Made by a program: the position numbers and the translations under genes. Under the pieces are notes generated by a model, which searched no databases, had not been told where the DNA came from, and worked only from the letters and a program-made list of their open reading frames with translations. 64,000 nt of DNA from Lateolabrax maculatus (lineage: Eukaryota > Chordata > Actinopteri > Acropomatiformes > Lateolabracidae): contig CM062199.1 of the NCBI GenBank assembly GCA_031216445.1, forward strand, positions 7,040,501-7,104,500, read 5' to 3'. Shown here in pieces: positions 37,536 through 51,641 of the stretch; the stretch's first letter is position 1; each line of letters starts with the position of its first letter.

Positions 37536-37899
37536 TGGGAGGGGAGAGGTGCCTATGTGTCTCTGTCTGCAGCTATGTGATTGCAAGTGCGTGTCTGTGT
37601 GTGTTTTATAAAATGTCTTAGGAGTAAACACAGGTGAAATGTGCTTTAGAGCAATTTCAGATGATCCTTTCTGTCAGTGTACTATAGACCCTATGCATGT
37701 GCCTGAGGGGAACCAGCAGCCAGACCAGTGAGCTGCAGGGATCTGTGGCCCAGTGATATGTGTGCCACATTGTCTGTTCAATACAGGCCTTTGAATTTTT
37801 AATCAGCATCAGTTACTTCATACTGTCATTGTTTTGGCACCATTTGCCTTGCTTAATCCTGGTAAGTGCATATCTACACTGTCTTACTGACAGTGTAGA

Positions 37900-38108
37900 G
37901 GTGTGTGTGTGTGTGTATGTTTAGGTGTGTGTGTGTGTGTCAAGAGAAGGGGCATAGATAGATTGCATATGTTGCACCATGACTCAAAGCTAGTGAAGGT
38001 TAGCATGCTGATAAATGTACGGTAAGTATCTACCGTTGCATGTCCTTTTGTAGTGATTAGATTGCCATTAGGAGTGTGTGTGAGTGTGTGTGTGTGTGTG
38101 TGTGTGTA
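37900..38108. repeat. Two (GT)n arrays flanking unique sequence
   Basis: GT arrays at 37901-37941 and 38072-38107 separated by about 130 bp of unique sequence. Confidence 0.9.
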
Positions 38109-39399
38109 AGTGTATACCTGTATGAGCATTGAGAAAAAAGAGTGAAAAGAAAAGATAAAGACAATAATGTGCAGGATTCACAAGGTTTGTCAGATATTTA
38201 AAGCCAGCCAAGCTTTAACAAATGCACTATCTAGGTCAGAAATGTGCGTTTCTGCTTTTGCTCCTAAAACGACTACTTCCTTTCAGTCAACACTATCTTT
38301 CAGAGCATCAGTTTGATCTCGCTGTTCCCACAACAGAGATGCAACAATACAAACAAGGTGAGGTCGATTGCAAAGGCCTACGAGCTTTAAGAGCAGTAAT
38401 TATAGTTAAACTGATACCTTTAGTCAGGTATCTGAGGCTGAGATGGTGTAAAAAACGTATTGTTTTGCCCCTAAATGAAACAAAAAAGACAATTCTGACC
38501 TTTGTTGTGGATTCAATAATAAAAAAAGTGATCGGTTTGTGCTTGATCATGTTCTGTAGGCCTGAATTTACTGTTCTTGCCTCGATAAGCAAACAAGGAG
38601 GAAAATGTGCTGTTATGTTTGAGTGATAAGAAACTTGTGTAATAATAGCATATGAAATGTAATCATATAATAATGTATGCTGAGAAAAAACACACAGATG
38701 TTAAAACAAACAAAATGGATCATAAGATAATTATGCAGACAGATAGGCTACCTGCATGTAATATGACTAAAAAACACATAAGAGACACTCCAAATAGAAG
38801 TGTGTGTGAAGGATAAAGTGAAGTTATCCCATGATCACAGTGGGGGAGAGGTGGCTTTAGCTATACACAGATTTTACATTCCTCCATTTACAGTACTGAA
38901 TGCATCGGTTTGTCGACAGCCTTTCTCTTTCTCTCTCTGTATCCGTCTCCAGGGAGAAATATTTGCACAGTGAACCCTTCTCTGTATAGTTTCTATGCTA
39001 TTCCCTCTTTGTCCCTACGCTGACTTATTTATGGTAACCCGCTAATGAGCTATACGGTCTTTTGTAGTGAGAGACAGCATGTGTAAACATTTAGATTTTT
39101 TTCCCTCAAGTACACGGCGAGATCCACCAAATTAAAAGGCACAAAGTGAAATAAAATCACAGCGCAACCTAACACCTGATCAAATACAAGGTTACCCATG
39201 CAATGTTTTGTGTTTTGCCGTGTTAATGCCCTATGTTGCTATCAGTCTGGCGTGTGTTTTGGAGGACTGCCAGCCAGTGGAGGAAGAGCACCTATTTTGT
39301 GGAGAGGTAATTGCTACACAGTAGCCTCTGATTGCCAGGATCTTTCACTGGGAACAGCCCCGGCTCCCTTTTCACTTGCACCGACAGCCTGATTACAAA

Positions 39400-40015
39400 T
39401 CATCTTATTGATTTGATGAGTGCAAGATGTTTGCTAATAACTGTTCTCATACCATCTGTTAATCTTTGTTGTGATTAAAGAGGTAATCCCAATACCCATT
39501 ATTCCCAATGACAAGAGCGGGGAATCGGTCTCTTACACAAGCTTTAGCCCCTCGCAGGCCGCGCAGGGCTGCAGAGGGAGGGGGCTTAGGGTTAGGGGAG
39601 GGGCTCGAGGGGGTGCAGTACCAAGGATATCAGTGATCTCCGAATGCAATTGAGAAATCTGCTCCACCTTCCACATAACAAACGCGATACAAAAAAAAAA
39701 AAAGAATTACACCCCTCGCTAAAAATCCATTACCTCGTATAATCACGCAAAATGATTTTTTCTTAAATATGATAATAAATCACAGGCTGGATCAATAGCC
39801 TGCAGACCAACTGCTATGCCCTGATAACGTATCAATCAATATTTAGTATTTAGATTTTAATTAATGCCATGGCGGGGTTTGGAGCCTGTTAACACTGAGA
39901 GAAATATAATCCGTGATAAAAATGGGCCAAAGTAAAGAAACTGATAAAAGCGAATGCAGTCCTGTTAGCATTCCACAGTTGTTCCTCATATCTGTCATTG
40001 ATCAGTCAATTGCTT
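39400..40015. promoter_or_regulatory. Candidate conserved non-coding element
   Basis: Unique sequence with TCTTTGTTGTGATTAAAGAG (SOX/TCF-like), TTTAATTAATGCCATG and several TGATAA/GATCAATAG sites, broken by a G-rich stretch at 39560-39615 and an A-run near 39695. Confidence 0.3.
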
Positions 40016-40048
40016 AGTTGTGATAAAGGACCCTTCAAAATCAAGCTT

Positions 40049-40049
<1 letters not shown>

Positions 40050-40086
<37 letters not shown>
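40050..40086. repeat. (GT)n microsatellite
   Basis: Uninterrupted GT array of about 18 units. Confidence 0.95.
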
Positions 40087-40087
<1 letters not shown>

Positions 40088-40863
40088 AATGCATAGGGGA
40101 GGTATGGATGTGTGTGTTTACATGGCAACGCACTCATCGATCATGCTTTGTAGGGATGAGCTAAGCTTCAGAAGCACCTGCTGCAAACCGTGCACACAGA
40201 AGATCACAGACTAACATCATGTGCTGGATCACAAGTAAGAAATCTAACATCAAACAAAGCTCATATTGATCTTAAAGATTCTTTTGGAATACGTCTACAA
40301 TCTGTAAAACGTTTTAGGTTTATTTCAACAGTGTAACACAGTATACTGTACAGGCTATTTTTCTTAATCCTAAATGTAAATAATCCTAATCTTCACACTC
40401 TTCTTGCATACTCTGTTGCTTGGCTTCCGTGCGTTTTATGGCTGACTTTCTGAACTACTCTGCAGCATACAGTAAAGACCTGCAATTAATTGGCTGTTGC
40501 GCAACCTTGACACAAACACTTAGGCAAATAGTTTCAGACTGATGCATTTAAGTCATTGCATCTCAAATATGCACGCAATGGTCCCTCTGTAATCTTTTCT
40601 TAAGGTTTTAAGTGTTAAACACTGGACTGCCAACTGCTTTTCAATTGGATTGACTCTTGTGGCATTTGTAATTGGAATCCTTTTGGTTTTATAAAGAGAT
40701 TAAAATAGATAAATATAGAAACAGACAGGCAAAGTTTGACCATCAGGATCCACATGGCTAACACAAGATGAATAAGGGACATAGATAAAAAGGATTCTGT
40801 GTTAATCCCCCTTTGAACTAGTGCATTTGACTTGTAATCTGTTGCTCTCCATGGTTCCTGTCC

Positions 40864-40905
40864 TTCTTAAATAAACAAAAACAAAAATAATTGTTTATTT
40901 AAGAA
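40864..40905. repeat. Perfect 15-bp AT-rich inverted repeat
   Basis: Arms at 40864-40878 and 40891-40905 are exact reverse complements with a 12-nt A-rich loop. AT-rich sequence makes chance occurrence more likely than for the intron 1 hairpin. Confidence 0.85.
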
Positions 40906-42973
40906 ATATTATGTTTTTTTTAAATATTTAATACCAGAGAGAAACTTAATAATTCAAATATATTAACAATATAAAGAAAAACAGTTTCAGTCAAAAGTTT
41001 TGCCACCATATTAGTGTGCAAGATATGTTAAACTGTAAGTAACCATAATTATACATTGTGTGAAGTGGAGCTTCTAAGTTATTTTTGTATCTCAGGAAAC
41101 CTCTGGTACTATTAGTATTATGTTGCACCATAGACACTATTTGAAGAGGAGAATGTTGCGACTGTGCAGGCTTTTAACTGAAGGCCGCGGTGGGTCCCTG
41201 GTCCCTAGAAAGTCAAGTTGATGTGAGCCAAACAGAACATGTGTGTGTTGCTCAGGGTTGCGGCTGGATTTAAGTATCCCAAGGCTGTCTGCTGTCTAAA
41301 ACGGGTCAACAGGATATAAGGCAACAGCAAGTGCTGGCCTGAGTGGTTGGTGTTTCTTTTGAGCTAATCCCTGACACACATATCCACTGTCAGATTGGCA
41401 CGTACAGGAAGACACGCACATAAACATACAGCGGAGGTCAGTTGAAGCAGCTCGGGTGTCAGTTGGGGGTAGTACGTGCATGCTGTTTGCCGCACCTTTG
41501 CCTCAGTGAGTCATTTTGATGACGTATGTCTAATAAATTATCACATTATCCTTGAATTGCAGTGGAAATCCCCAGAATCCCTAAACATGCATCATAATCT
41601 TGACAGTAAAAGAAGATGGTGATAAGACAAGGGATCGAACATTTTCCCACTCAGTACAGCACAGCCATCGGATTGCAGTTATCAGTGTTGAGCTGGCATA
41701 TCAGCTTAGCTCTGTGGTAAAGCTCACACACCATGAGACCGGACTGGATTGGCCAATCCCTATTAATCCCTTCTTACTGTTAGGTGGACAAGGTGCCAAA
41801 GGGGCCCGGTGCAGGGCTGGCATGGGGTGTGGGTTAGCAGAGTGAGTCAGCTGCTGTCAGCATTACTGTAATTGAATTAGTGTATGTGTGGTCGGACGCA
41901 CTACTAACAGTGCAGGTGAAGGCATGTATTGCAGTGCGTTAAGAAGCAACAGGATTTATGGTCTTAATTTTGAGGAGCACTAGCGTTGGTGTGAAAGAGG
42001 GTCTACCAGTTGTCTTGGCTACCAGGGGGTAATTTGCCTCCCTCATTTATAGTTGTAGCTGCTCTAATTCATATTTTTGTAATAACAATAGAAAACTGAC
42101 TATGCATAATGTGAAAGGAGTCTCTCGACAAAGAATTATGACTTGACTTTAGCCTGTTTTGGTTTTAGTTTCTTTCAGGTTATGATTTTTGTTTTCTGGC
42201 CCACGACTTTACTGAGTCTCACTTCATTCCCAGCAGTAGCAGTCGTTTTACTCTTGAGTGTAGTAGTAGCATGATAATGCAGCTACAGTCTTACCTTGCA
42301 ACTTATTGCACTTTCACATGGAGAAATTTGCATGAAAATAACCAGTTTAAGATGGAGATGGAAATCCATTTTTTTTTTGTCAAAATCCCAGCTTTTCCTT
42401 ATTTTTCCACACGCTATGAAAACTAAGGGAAAAAAAACAACATTATATTAATGAATAAAGTAATTTTTTTACATCAATATTATACAATAGGAAAATAAAA
42501 ACAAATAAAAAAGCACAGTGTGTAAAAACTGTGAAATTGAAAGATTGAAATAAAGTTAAGGGGAGAAAATGAAGATGGTGGGTGGAGGAGGATGACGGAC
42601 AGTTGTGGAGACAGGGTTGTTAGTTTAGACTGTGGGCTGAGTCGACTGGAAAATTTTGATCACTTTAATTTACTATATCCAGCGTTGCTTCTCTCCCTGT
42701 CCAGCACTTTTATCAAGCCCTGTGAGCCCGTATTGATTTTTTTATTTTCTGCCCAGGATAAGAAGACAGAGAGTTAGGGAGCTGTGGTGAATGGAGAACT
42801 TTCCTCAGATTGCTGCTATTCTCCAGCTTATTGCATCCTGTCGTTTGTAGTTTCAGATGATGTCCAGTACGCCACGGCTGCTCCAGCCAATAAACAAGGT
42901 GACTAACAATGGAAGAGGGCTGGGAATGAAGAGAGGGAGACAGGCTAACCACCACACCACACGCAGATAGAAA

Positions 42974-42990
42974 GGGGGGGGGGGGGGGGG
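42974..42990. repeat. Poly-G run (17 G)
   Basis: Uninterrupted G17 in non-coding sequence; prone to length error and to quadruplex formation. Confidence 0.9.
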
Positions 42991-44926
42991 ATTTTATAGC
43001 TAGAAGTTGGCTTTGTTTTACAGCTACGTTGACACCGTTAAAAAAAAAAATGTGCTTAAGTGAGGGTTAAGAGCTGTGCTTACTTGTTTGTATTTAAGAA
43101 ATATAACATTTCAATTGTTACCAAGTGATATATTGAAGGACAAACCCCTACTAAATGTAATTAATTGAATTGTTTCATAAAGCCGATCAATCTAATCATT
43201 ATATCAAATTAAGTAACGTGAGGTAAAGGATCATTTGAGGGAAATTAAGATGCGTACAAATGCTTTTCTAAAAAAATATTTATAAATATAAATATATAAT
43301 ACTGTAATCATCCAACTTTTAATTTAGCCTACAAGAAATCCACCAGGACTTTGGTATTTCCTTTTTTCTCAGGTTTGTAATTTGAAATCATGATGTCATT
43401 TAAGGTCAGCAAAAGCGAGTATTTGTCTGTGAACATTGCAACAGATTATCATGTATTATTTGCTATTATCCTGTCCCACAATATGCTTTCATAGAGTTAC
43501 CATGTTAGAATTTAAATAGTTATTCTAGGACCGAAGGCAAGAATACTAGTTAACTTTTTTTTTTTGTATTATTGAGACATGTGTGTCTCCCTGAGCAAAA
43601 TTAATTATCACCTTTGCCCCAAAGAAAATGCAATTAAAGAGAAGAGGTAATGGTTTTTTCTCCAAAATGAAATGGGACAATGGTTTTGTCCCCAATTCAT
43701 TGCTTTTTTGATAATGTGTGCATCAGACAAATTGTTGTACTTTCCCATAAAATCTTCTTTTTTTCCCCTTAATTTTTGGGTCTTGTTTTTTTCTTGTGGC
43801 TGTGTATTTGCATTTTTTCCAAATGTTGGGATAAGAGGATGAGGGTGTGTGTGTTTAAGAGAGGGGGATTGGGAGAGAGAGAGAGAAAGAGAGGGGGGGG
43901 GGGCACAGAGAGAGATTAGTGACAGTCTGATAAAAGATGTCTCCAAAACCCTAATTAAAATTGAATACCCCTGCAAATGCAAAGCAACATGCAATCTCCA
44001 GGTATTTCATTTAGAGCAACTATCTCAGTGCGAGGCTGTTTTTTATGTCTTTCTTCATTGCACACAAATAGCTATCCCCCTTTCGTTTTATTTTTCACAC
44101 TTCCACATCTGCCACTGTCTTTGTCAAACCTCACGTTTGCTCTTGTCTCCCTCCCTTGATGTCAGACACAATGACAAAATAAAATCAAACTGAGTAACCC
44201 GTAGTGTGTCCCTTTTTTCTCCAAAACACTTCCAAGGTTTAGCTCATTAAACATCTGAAAAAAATACGGCTTCTAATGCAACAGTGAGCACAGCGTCAAA
44301 CTCTTGTATTTTTATAACACAAACATGCTCAACAAATAAGAGCAGTCTTAGCTTTATGTTTTTTTTTTTAACAAATGTTGACATTGGTAATGCTCACATA
44401 CATACATACATACACATACATGACTTATTTTGAAAACATGTTGATACTTTCATGTCTGCATTGACAATTCTAAAGCTGAATTTATCCTGACTGATAGTAA
44501 AGTTGTGCTTAAAACAGTTAAAATAAGAATATCACCACTTTGGTGTGATTTTTATTTATAATGTATTTTTATAATTTTTGTTTAATATTCCTATCCTATC
44601 TTTTCTTATCATAACTTGTGGTTATTCTAGGAAACTCCTCTTGCGTCTTGTCATTCCTCATGCCGGATCTTGAACTAAAAGTGCATGTTCACCGTTTCAA
44701 TTTACTCCCCTCGTCTCCATGTTACATCATTAAAACCGAGACTTATCCTCTGTCCTTGGTCTTCAAATATCTCCAGCAGTTTTGTGAGTAAAACGAGAAG
44801 AGTGATTGCACTGTACAGCGGAAAACCGTGTTTGAGATCTGACCTGTGTTGTGGCTGCAGTAGCACTTTCACTTCCTACTGTCTGGACTCAGACTGCCGG
44901 CCATGTGATCTCACTTTAGAGGAATC

Positions 44927-44927
<1 letters not shown>

Positions 44928-44988
<61 letters not shown>

Positions 44989-45030
44989 CACACACCCACA
45001 CACACACACGCTCACACACTCACACACACG
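44928..45030. repeat. Long interrupted (CA)n microsatellite
   Basis: About 100 bp of CA dinucleotides with a few C, T or G interruptions, the longest microsatellite in the window. It creates a spurious His/Thr-rich open frame. Confidence 0.95.
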
Positions 45031-46484
45031 GTTTACCCACCAGTTTAGACTCAGACACATATAAGGCTGATATCACTAATATATCAGCTAGTTTCTCATC
45101 CAAAAGTTTAATTTCTCAATCCTGGTTTAGGTTTACAGATTTTGTGTGTTTAGTGAAGGTTTAAATTTGGCGTTTTCTCCCTCTCACTGGGTAAAAAAAA
45201 GTTTTTTATATTTGCTATACTTTGGCCTGCTAGGTGTAATTCACATCCATTAGACCACTTCATAGGAAAATCAAATGACGTGTAAGAAGAAGGTTGAATT
45301 CCTACACACTGTCACCACTGAGTGTATTACAGGTACTGTTCATGGACCTTCGCCAGGCATCGAATTCACAATATGAAACCACGGTAGCTTTACACTAGAG
45401 TCTCAGGCTGCAACACCCAATCAAATGGAGAGACAAAGAAGCGCCTTTTATCAACAAAAGAAGTTCAAATAGGATAGAAGAGCAGGTCTAACAGTAATCA
45501 TTCCAGGTCTCATTCCATACTATATTTTGTCATAAAATACATGGTAAATATTGGCAAAATAATTGTAAAACAAAACAGCTGTTGGCGGCCGGTATCCAGT
45601 AGCTTTGGCTTTCAAAAAACCCACAATGGCTGAACCTTACTCAAAGCTCACACCTATAATCATTTTTACATGGCTGCCTGCAGAAAATGAAGAGGAAATT
45701 GCTCTGCACTAACGTTTAGTCATAAAGATATGGTCAATTTGGTACACTGCCAAAGCAGTGCCCCTGAGTCAGTTTACTGTATGCATTTTGTCATCCATTC
45801 CCAGAACACCAGTTGAATCATACAGCAAAAGCAATAATCCCCAGTGCAGAATTTAAGGTTGTGGGCAATAAACATGTGTCTCAAGCATGTGTTTGCTTTC
45901 CTTCCACCACACAGAGGGGCCTTTTTTAACCTCCTCACTTCCGATCTAGACAGTTATTAACTTTGCAGATGATATCTTGTCATGTTAACTATTGATCCCT
46001 GTCATCATTAGAGTGTGTAATAAGGACCATGGCTTGACAATTTTGTTATATCTGCGAGGAGTGACAGGCCCATGGGTTGAAGACATGTTTACTTCACTGT
46101 GGGATCAATAAATGCTGTGAGCCAGCATGAGAAAGCATAGGCCCTTACCAGTGTTATCGATGCACAATGTATCACATTATGAAATATACGTAGGAGGAAG
46201 CTGGCCACAAGATTAAGGAGTCCTCATAGATCAATGAAGAGCATGAACATTAATATAGTGCTGCTACTTCCCTCCCCTGGACACCCCAGGTTATTTTTGC
46301 TCCGAGACTGAACACTGATGCACGTAGACGTGCTTTCGTGTGAACTGGGAGAATTAGATTTGCCTGTTGGTGTTACAATCCACTATCTATCATTGAAAGG
46401 ATTATTTTCACGCCTATAACCAAAGGTCTCTTGATGTTGAATTTATTAACATGTTAAGAAAAACCTACTTTGCGTTCACGGTGG

Positions 46485-46560
46485 TCGGTGTGTGCGTGTG
46501 TGTGCGTGTGTGTGTGCATCCGTGTGTGTGTTTATGTGTGTGTGTGTGTGTGTGTGTGTA
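46485..46560. repeat. Interrupted (GT)n microsatellite
   Basis: GT-rich stretch with C interruptions, ending in a pure run. Confidence 0.9.
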
Positions 46561-49500
46561 TGAGATAGCGATCTTGACCTTGAGGTTAAAGGGTGGAAAA
46601 GACTATGTTGCGTCAGGAAATGTTCCTTCTTACAGTCATTTCAGTGTTTAATCCCATACTGAAATTTAGCTGTCTCCATTTAACGCCTTATGTTAACCCA
46701 TGCGTGAGCTTGTTTCAGTCCCAGAAGAGATGATAAACTTCTTTTTTTCCCCCTTTCCCGTATTTCCAACTTAAAATTGTTCTTTTTTGCTCTGCATCAT
46801 AAACAAGACTTTTGTTCAGCTGGTAATCATTTTGACCACATCCGGTTGACCTCATATTTAAACTGAACTCATAAATCTCATTTTCTCACGATGCACGTCA
46901 GGCCTATATGAGCTTCTCATCTGAATATATCCCCACTGTGGAGGACAACAGAGGCGTGTTGTCATCCAGCTGACCCTTGAAGTGGCCAGATGAAGGGCAG
47001 GGAGGAGGAGGGGTGAAGGGTGGAAGGGAAACTTGGTCCAAGGTCAAGAAAGCTAATTTGTTTCCTGCGTCCCCTGCCGTCCCTGAGAGGCAGACCACAC
47101 ACTGCCCATACAAGAGGGGCTTTAATGTGGTTAAGGGTGCATAGCATGAGGTTGAGCTCATCGGCTACTGGGTCCCATATCACGTAGGAAGCAAAAATCG
47201 GTGTGTTATTATTTCTGACTATCTTGTAGTGGATATTAAGAAAATAAATAATGTAAAATATTCATTCAAAAAGAATATTATTTTCTGACACAACTATTTC
47301 TGACACTTTTTAAGGAAAGCAGAGCCCCATGTAAAGCTGCATAATAGATGTTGTTGTTATGAAATATTGAACACTTGTCATATAAAATAATCCGAATCAT
47401 TGGCAGAAAATAGTGTTTTCATGGTGAGAAGCTGGCCTTTATGTGTTTACAGAAGTATCTGCAAAATGCACTTAAAGATCAATGAACGGTATAATATTGG
47501 ATTATTAATACTGATGCATTAATATGTTAATAGGATTTCAATGTTGTTGCTGGTCAAGACAGAGCTGTCAGTTAGTTTAACCCATTAAAAGACGTTATAT
47601 TTTATAAGATGATTACAGGTATTGCAGGGTATTCAAAATCTTAATCTGCAAAGTAATTAGTTACTTTAGTTGTCAGATAAATGTATAGAGGAGAAAAAAG
47701 AATAATATTTGACTCTAAAACATAGTACAGTATAAGTAACAAGTAGCATAAAATGAAAGTAAACCATAAAACTTACTCACTTATGTGACACCACTGTATT
47801 TATGTTATTATTATGATGTCTAGGTAACTGTGAAAGTGGCATCTAAATACCTTTCCAAATTAAATTTGAAATTTGTGGCTAGTCATTTATCAACAGGCAT
47901 ATTTTCAGTATAGAGTAATATTTTCTATGGATTATATTGTTCATTGTATGTGTGCGTTTGTGCATAAACTTTTCCTTTAAAACTTTATAAATCAGTTTTG
48001 GAATTAATGTTATTACTAACATACACATTATTGTTATCATTTTTAAGTATAACATTATATAAGTTTGTGCCTTTTCATGGTTTGTAGTTGATATTAAAGG
48101 TGGCCACCTCCTGTCGTCCATCAAACACTTACTGGATTATATGACACGAAACACTGTTTTGGCAGCGCAGTGCCGGCTCCTTTTAACAGTCAAAGTCAAA
48201 GAGGAAATGAATGTATTTGCCACCTCAAGGGCACACATGGTACCTCTGTCGAACCTGTAAAGCAGTGGTTAATCACTGTCTGCATAAAGCTGCAGCCTTC
48301 AGTGGGGAAAAGCCATCAGCCATGGAGGGAAAGAGTTTAAATTACCGAGCTCTCAGGTTTGACAAAGGCCAGACCCTATAATTCATGGTGCATAAGTGTG
48401 TGTATTCCTCGGGAATAAACATTTATTTATTTAGGAGTACTTTAACATTGGAAAATGTGAGATTTGATAATATTTGGTTTATTATTTTGGTTAAAAACAA
48501 CGTAGGCCTACATATAATCAGAGATAAGTTTGCCAACTTTGTGATGGATGGATATATAGATTAATGGACTCAAAGTTACCAAAGAGATCAGTTTTTTTTT
48601 TCTTTTTAATTAGCACCTGTGAGCTGTTTCCCATTAACACTGTGCACATTAAAAATCCCTCTGCTTTTTCTAATTAAGTAAAGTGGAAACAGATTAGATG
48701 GCTTCTTTGAACAAAGGTCAGTGATTGCACTTTGTCTCGCTCCTCTGTTTGTTTGTTTGTCCGACACCAAGAGAGAGCCTGCCACTTCTTCCCAGAATGT
48801 CACTTCACAATCACTGTTTGTTTTACGGAACAGCCTTTTCTTACCCTTCGTCTTCATCTCTTCTCAATCGTTTTTTTTTTTTTTTTGTAGAATGTGATCA
48901 ATAGATAAAGGCGTGCCTCTCACTACTGTCAGCTTTGTCAGTTTTTTTTTTCTTTTTTATAAAAGCAAAAGTAGGCTCCACAGGTGGGGAACATGGAAGG
49001 AGAGGCTGATGTGATATAGATTTTCTGCTGATATGATTATAAAGCATGTGGAATGTCAGATTAAAGCTGGACTGATGAAAGATAGGCATCAATCAGCGAC
49101 GTCTCTGGAGAGGATGCAAGGCATGACATGGTTGTCAAGAAGAAGGAATATGGTGACTCATCCCTCCCTAATCTCCCTTTCCTGGCCAATTGATTGGACT
49201 TTCATATCCATTAGCCTGGCTTTCATAGCTGCTGTAATGAACGGCCCGACTACTGACATACTTCAAGACCAAACTTGCATCTTAGACAGAAGAAAAAAAA
49301 AAGATGGCAGAATAGAGAGATAGTGATTCACACAGGTATAGGTCCGAACCTCCAAGGCAACATGAAGAACACTTTAATGACATTCTAATTTAATTCACTA
49401 GAAATAATTCCACTATCTCTTAACATACAGTGTAGGGACTTACACAAAACTTTAGAGATCTGTGTTCAAATATGTGTTGATTTTGGGTCCATAATATGAA

Positions 49501-49680
49501 AATGTTTGAAATTTGACACTGTTTCTTAAAAATTATGTTCATATTCCATTAAATTGTTTTGTTAGAAATATAATTTCTTCATTGATAAAGTTTAAAAATA
49601 CTTTTAAATGAATAAAATATGTTGTGAAACATGTTGAAATATGTTGCAACTTGGCAGATACGTGTTTCCTACTGTACACA

Positions 49681-49990
49681 TATTTGCCATTGCAAATTAA
49701 AATATGTTAAAGTACTCCTAAATGTTGTGAATCCATATTGGCATCAGATACAGTGTGAAAAAATCACTCCTAAAAATCAAATATAAGTAGCAATTCACTC
49801 GACCTGCATTGTGAGCACAGCCCTCGGCACATTTCAGACTCAAACATTTTCTGAACAATAAGCAGTCAACTTTTAGATACCACACGCCAGATTTTTGACA
49901 GGGATTCAGCGCACTGAGATTCTCATTGGTACACTGTGGTATGATTATCACCAACACATTCTTTCAGCCCTCCACAACACCTTTGTAAAA
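49681..49990. repeat. Duplicated ~320-bp block, copy 1
   Basis: Nearly identical to 51292-51622 in the same orientation, starting at TATTTGCCATTGCAAATTAA and ending at CTTTGTAAAA. Copy 1 lacks about 19 bp and 8 bp that copy 2 has; the smaller gap lies between two CCCT motifs. Copy 1 runs into an A-run ending at about 50006. No coding potential was seen. Confidence 0.9.
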
Positions 49991-50699
49991 AAAAAAAAAA
50001 AAAAAATCTGAGTTACGCATGAGAAGAAGCTGACAAAGAGGGCCAGACGGGAAGGAGAGAACGACAGAATTTAATAAAGTTCAACAAGGCAGAAAGGATT
50101 GCACAAGCAGTGAATAGCGATTCTGCTTTTTTTTCTCCTTTACAACTTCTGCCTACTTAAACACTTTTACACCCCCTGCTTTTATCTGCGTCTGCATTCA
50201 CTGAGAGAGGAATAGCTGGACACAGAGGGAGACCCTCTTTCCGTTTTTTTATTTGAATGTTGACCAAGGATGGCCACCATCTGTGCAAACTGTCTGACTC
50301 AATGACTGTCCTGCATCTCCAGCCATAAATATCAGACGGAGCTTCTCTCCTCAGAAAATTCACACATCACTGTTTATCGTCTCTGTTCTGTTTTGCCACT
50401 ATTTAGGCTTTTATCGCTACTCTCTTAAGTTGACACAAACAGAAGTAGTATATCATTTTCAGCAAACAGTGTTTTCTGTCGAACATCATCTCACACCCTC
50501 ATGTCCTATTTACTGTGGCATCTGGTGCTTTTGTTTTTCTTATTCCTCGTCATAAAGAAAACCTCTTCAGTCTTTCCAGAAACCCAGCCTACACTTATCT
50601 CTCGCTGGGTACTTTTTTCCCTCGGTCACTGAAAAGCCTTCCACTAAGCTCAAACACACAAGGGGAGTGGTGAAAAGGGGGTAGATGACATTGTTTCAG

Positions 50700-50990
50700 T
50701 GATACGGATGTACGGCTTAAAGACAAAAGTGTTGGTTGAATGTTGTCATGTCAATAAGCCATCAGTCGCGCCGCTAACAATAAGTTAATGATTCCCCAGC
50801 AGTAATACATTTATGAATAGAGAAGTGTCTTCTTCAGCCCAGCGGGTGTGCCCATTAAAACAGAGCATGAACAAAATAATTGTGATTTGCAGATAAAATC
50901 CACTTTAGAATGGGATTCCGACTGAGGAATTGTTGAAAGAGCTGTAATTTTCCACTAAAACGTGACACACACTCACAGGAGCGCTGCTAA
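50700..50990. promoter_or_regulatory. Candidate conserved non-coding element
   Basis: Unique sequence between repeat-rich stretches, with AACAATAAGTTAATGATTCC, CAGTAATACATTTATGAATA and AAAATAATTGTGATTTGCAG. Regulatory role inferred only. Confidence 0.28.
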
Positions 50991-51234
50991 TCAACTTGAG
51001 TATGTGTGTGTGTGGGTGTGTGTGTGTGCCTGTTTTGAAGTCTGCATCTTTGTACAAATGAAATGATAGCAAATGGATCTAGTAAGGTAGTTTCTCTATT
51101 TAAAGCAAAATTCTGTGACTTCTCTTAAATTGATGTATTTTATTCAAGCTTCAGTTTTCTGTAATCTTTCCATTTTCTTTTGAAATCCTATTTTTACCTT
51201 GAATTTTACACTGTGATTGAACTGGTCACAAGTA

Positions 51235-51291
51235 CAAGTCCTCCAACCCACATGACCACATAGGAGCGTTTTCCTAATTTCTCCTAAAACG
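51235..51291. repeat. Flanking direct repeat, left copy
   Basis: Begins CAAGTCCTCCAACCCACATG and matches 51642-51719 apart from a missing internal stretch of about 20 bp. Together the two copies bracket the second copy of the ~320-bp block. Confidence 0.85.
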
Positions 51292-51622
51292 TATTTGCCA
51301 TTGCAAATTAAAATATGTCATAGTACTCCTAAATGTTGTGAATTCATATTGGCATCAGATACAGTGTGAAAAATCACTCCTAAAAATCAAATATAAGTAG
51401 CAATTCACTCGACTTGCAGTGTGAACTCAGCCCTCGGCACATTTCAGGAAATTCTCACAAACTCAGACATTTTCTGAACAACAAGCAGTCAACTCTTAGA
51501 TACCACACGCCAGATTTTTGACAGGGATTCGGCGCACTGAGATTCTCATTGGTACACTGTGGTATGATCCTCACCAACACATTCTTTCGCCCTTAGTGCC
51601 CTCCACAACACCTTTGTAAAAA
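51292..51622. repeat. Duplicated ~320-bp block, copy 2
   Basis: Second copy of the block at 49681-49990, 1.6 kb away. It sits between two copies of another sequence (51235-51291 and 51642-51719), so it appears to have been inserted into, or together with, a duplication of its flank. It keeps two short segments missing in copy 1 and therefore seems closer to the common ancestor. Confidence 0.9.
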
Positions 51623-51641
51623 TTGATTTTTTACAGTAAAT

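Noticed and set aside
38222..38626. 134-codon open frame on the plus strand with a hydrophobic, basic middle
   Set aside because: No start context, domain or homologue recognised, and AT-rich codon use looks random. Kept only as a low-probability candidate for a search.
39585..39615. TTAGGGTTAGGG-like string
   Set aside because: Only about two units within a G-rich low-complexity stretch; too short to be an interstitial telomere repeat.
44685..45164. 159-codon open frame on the plus strand
   Set aside because: Its length comes from an interrupted CA microsatellite that reads as His/Thr repeats; the flanks show no protein-like features.
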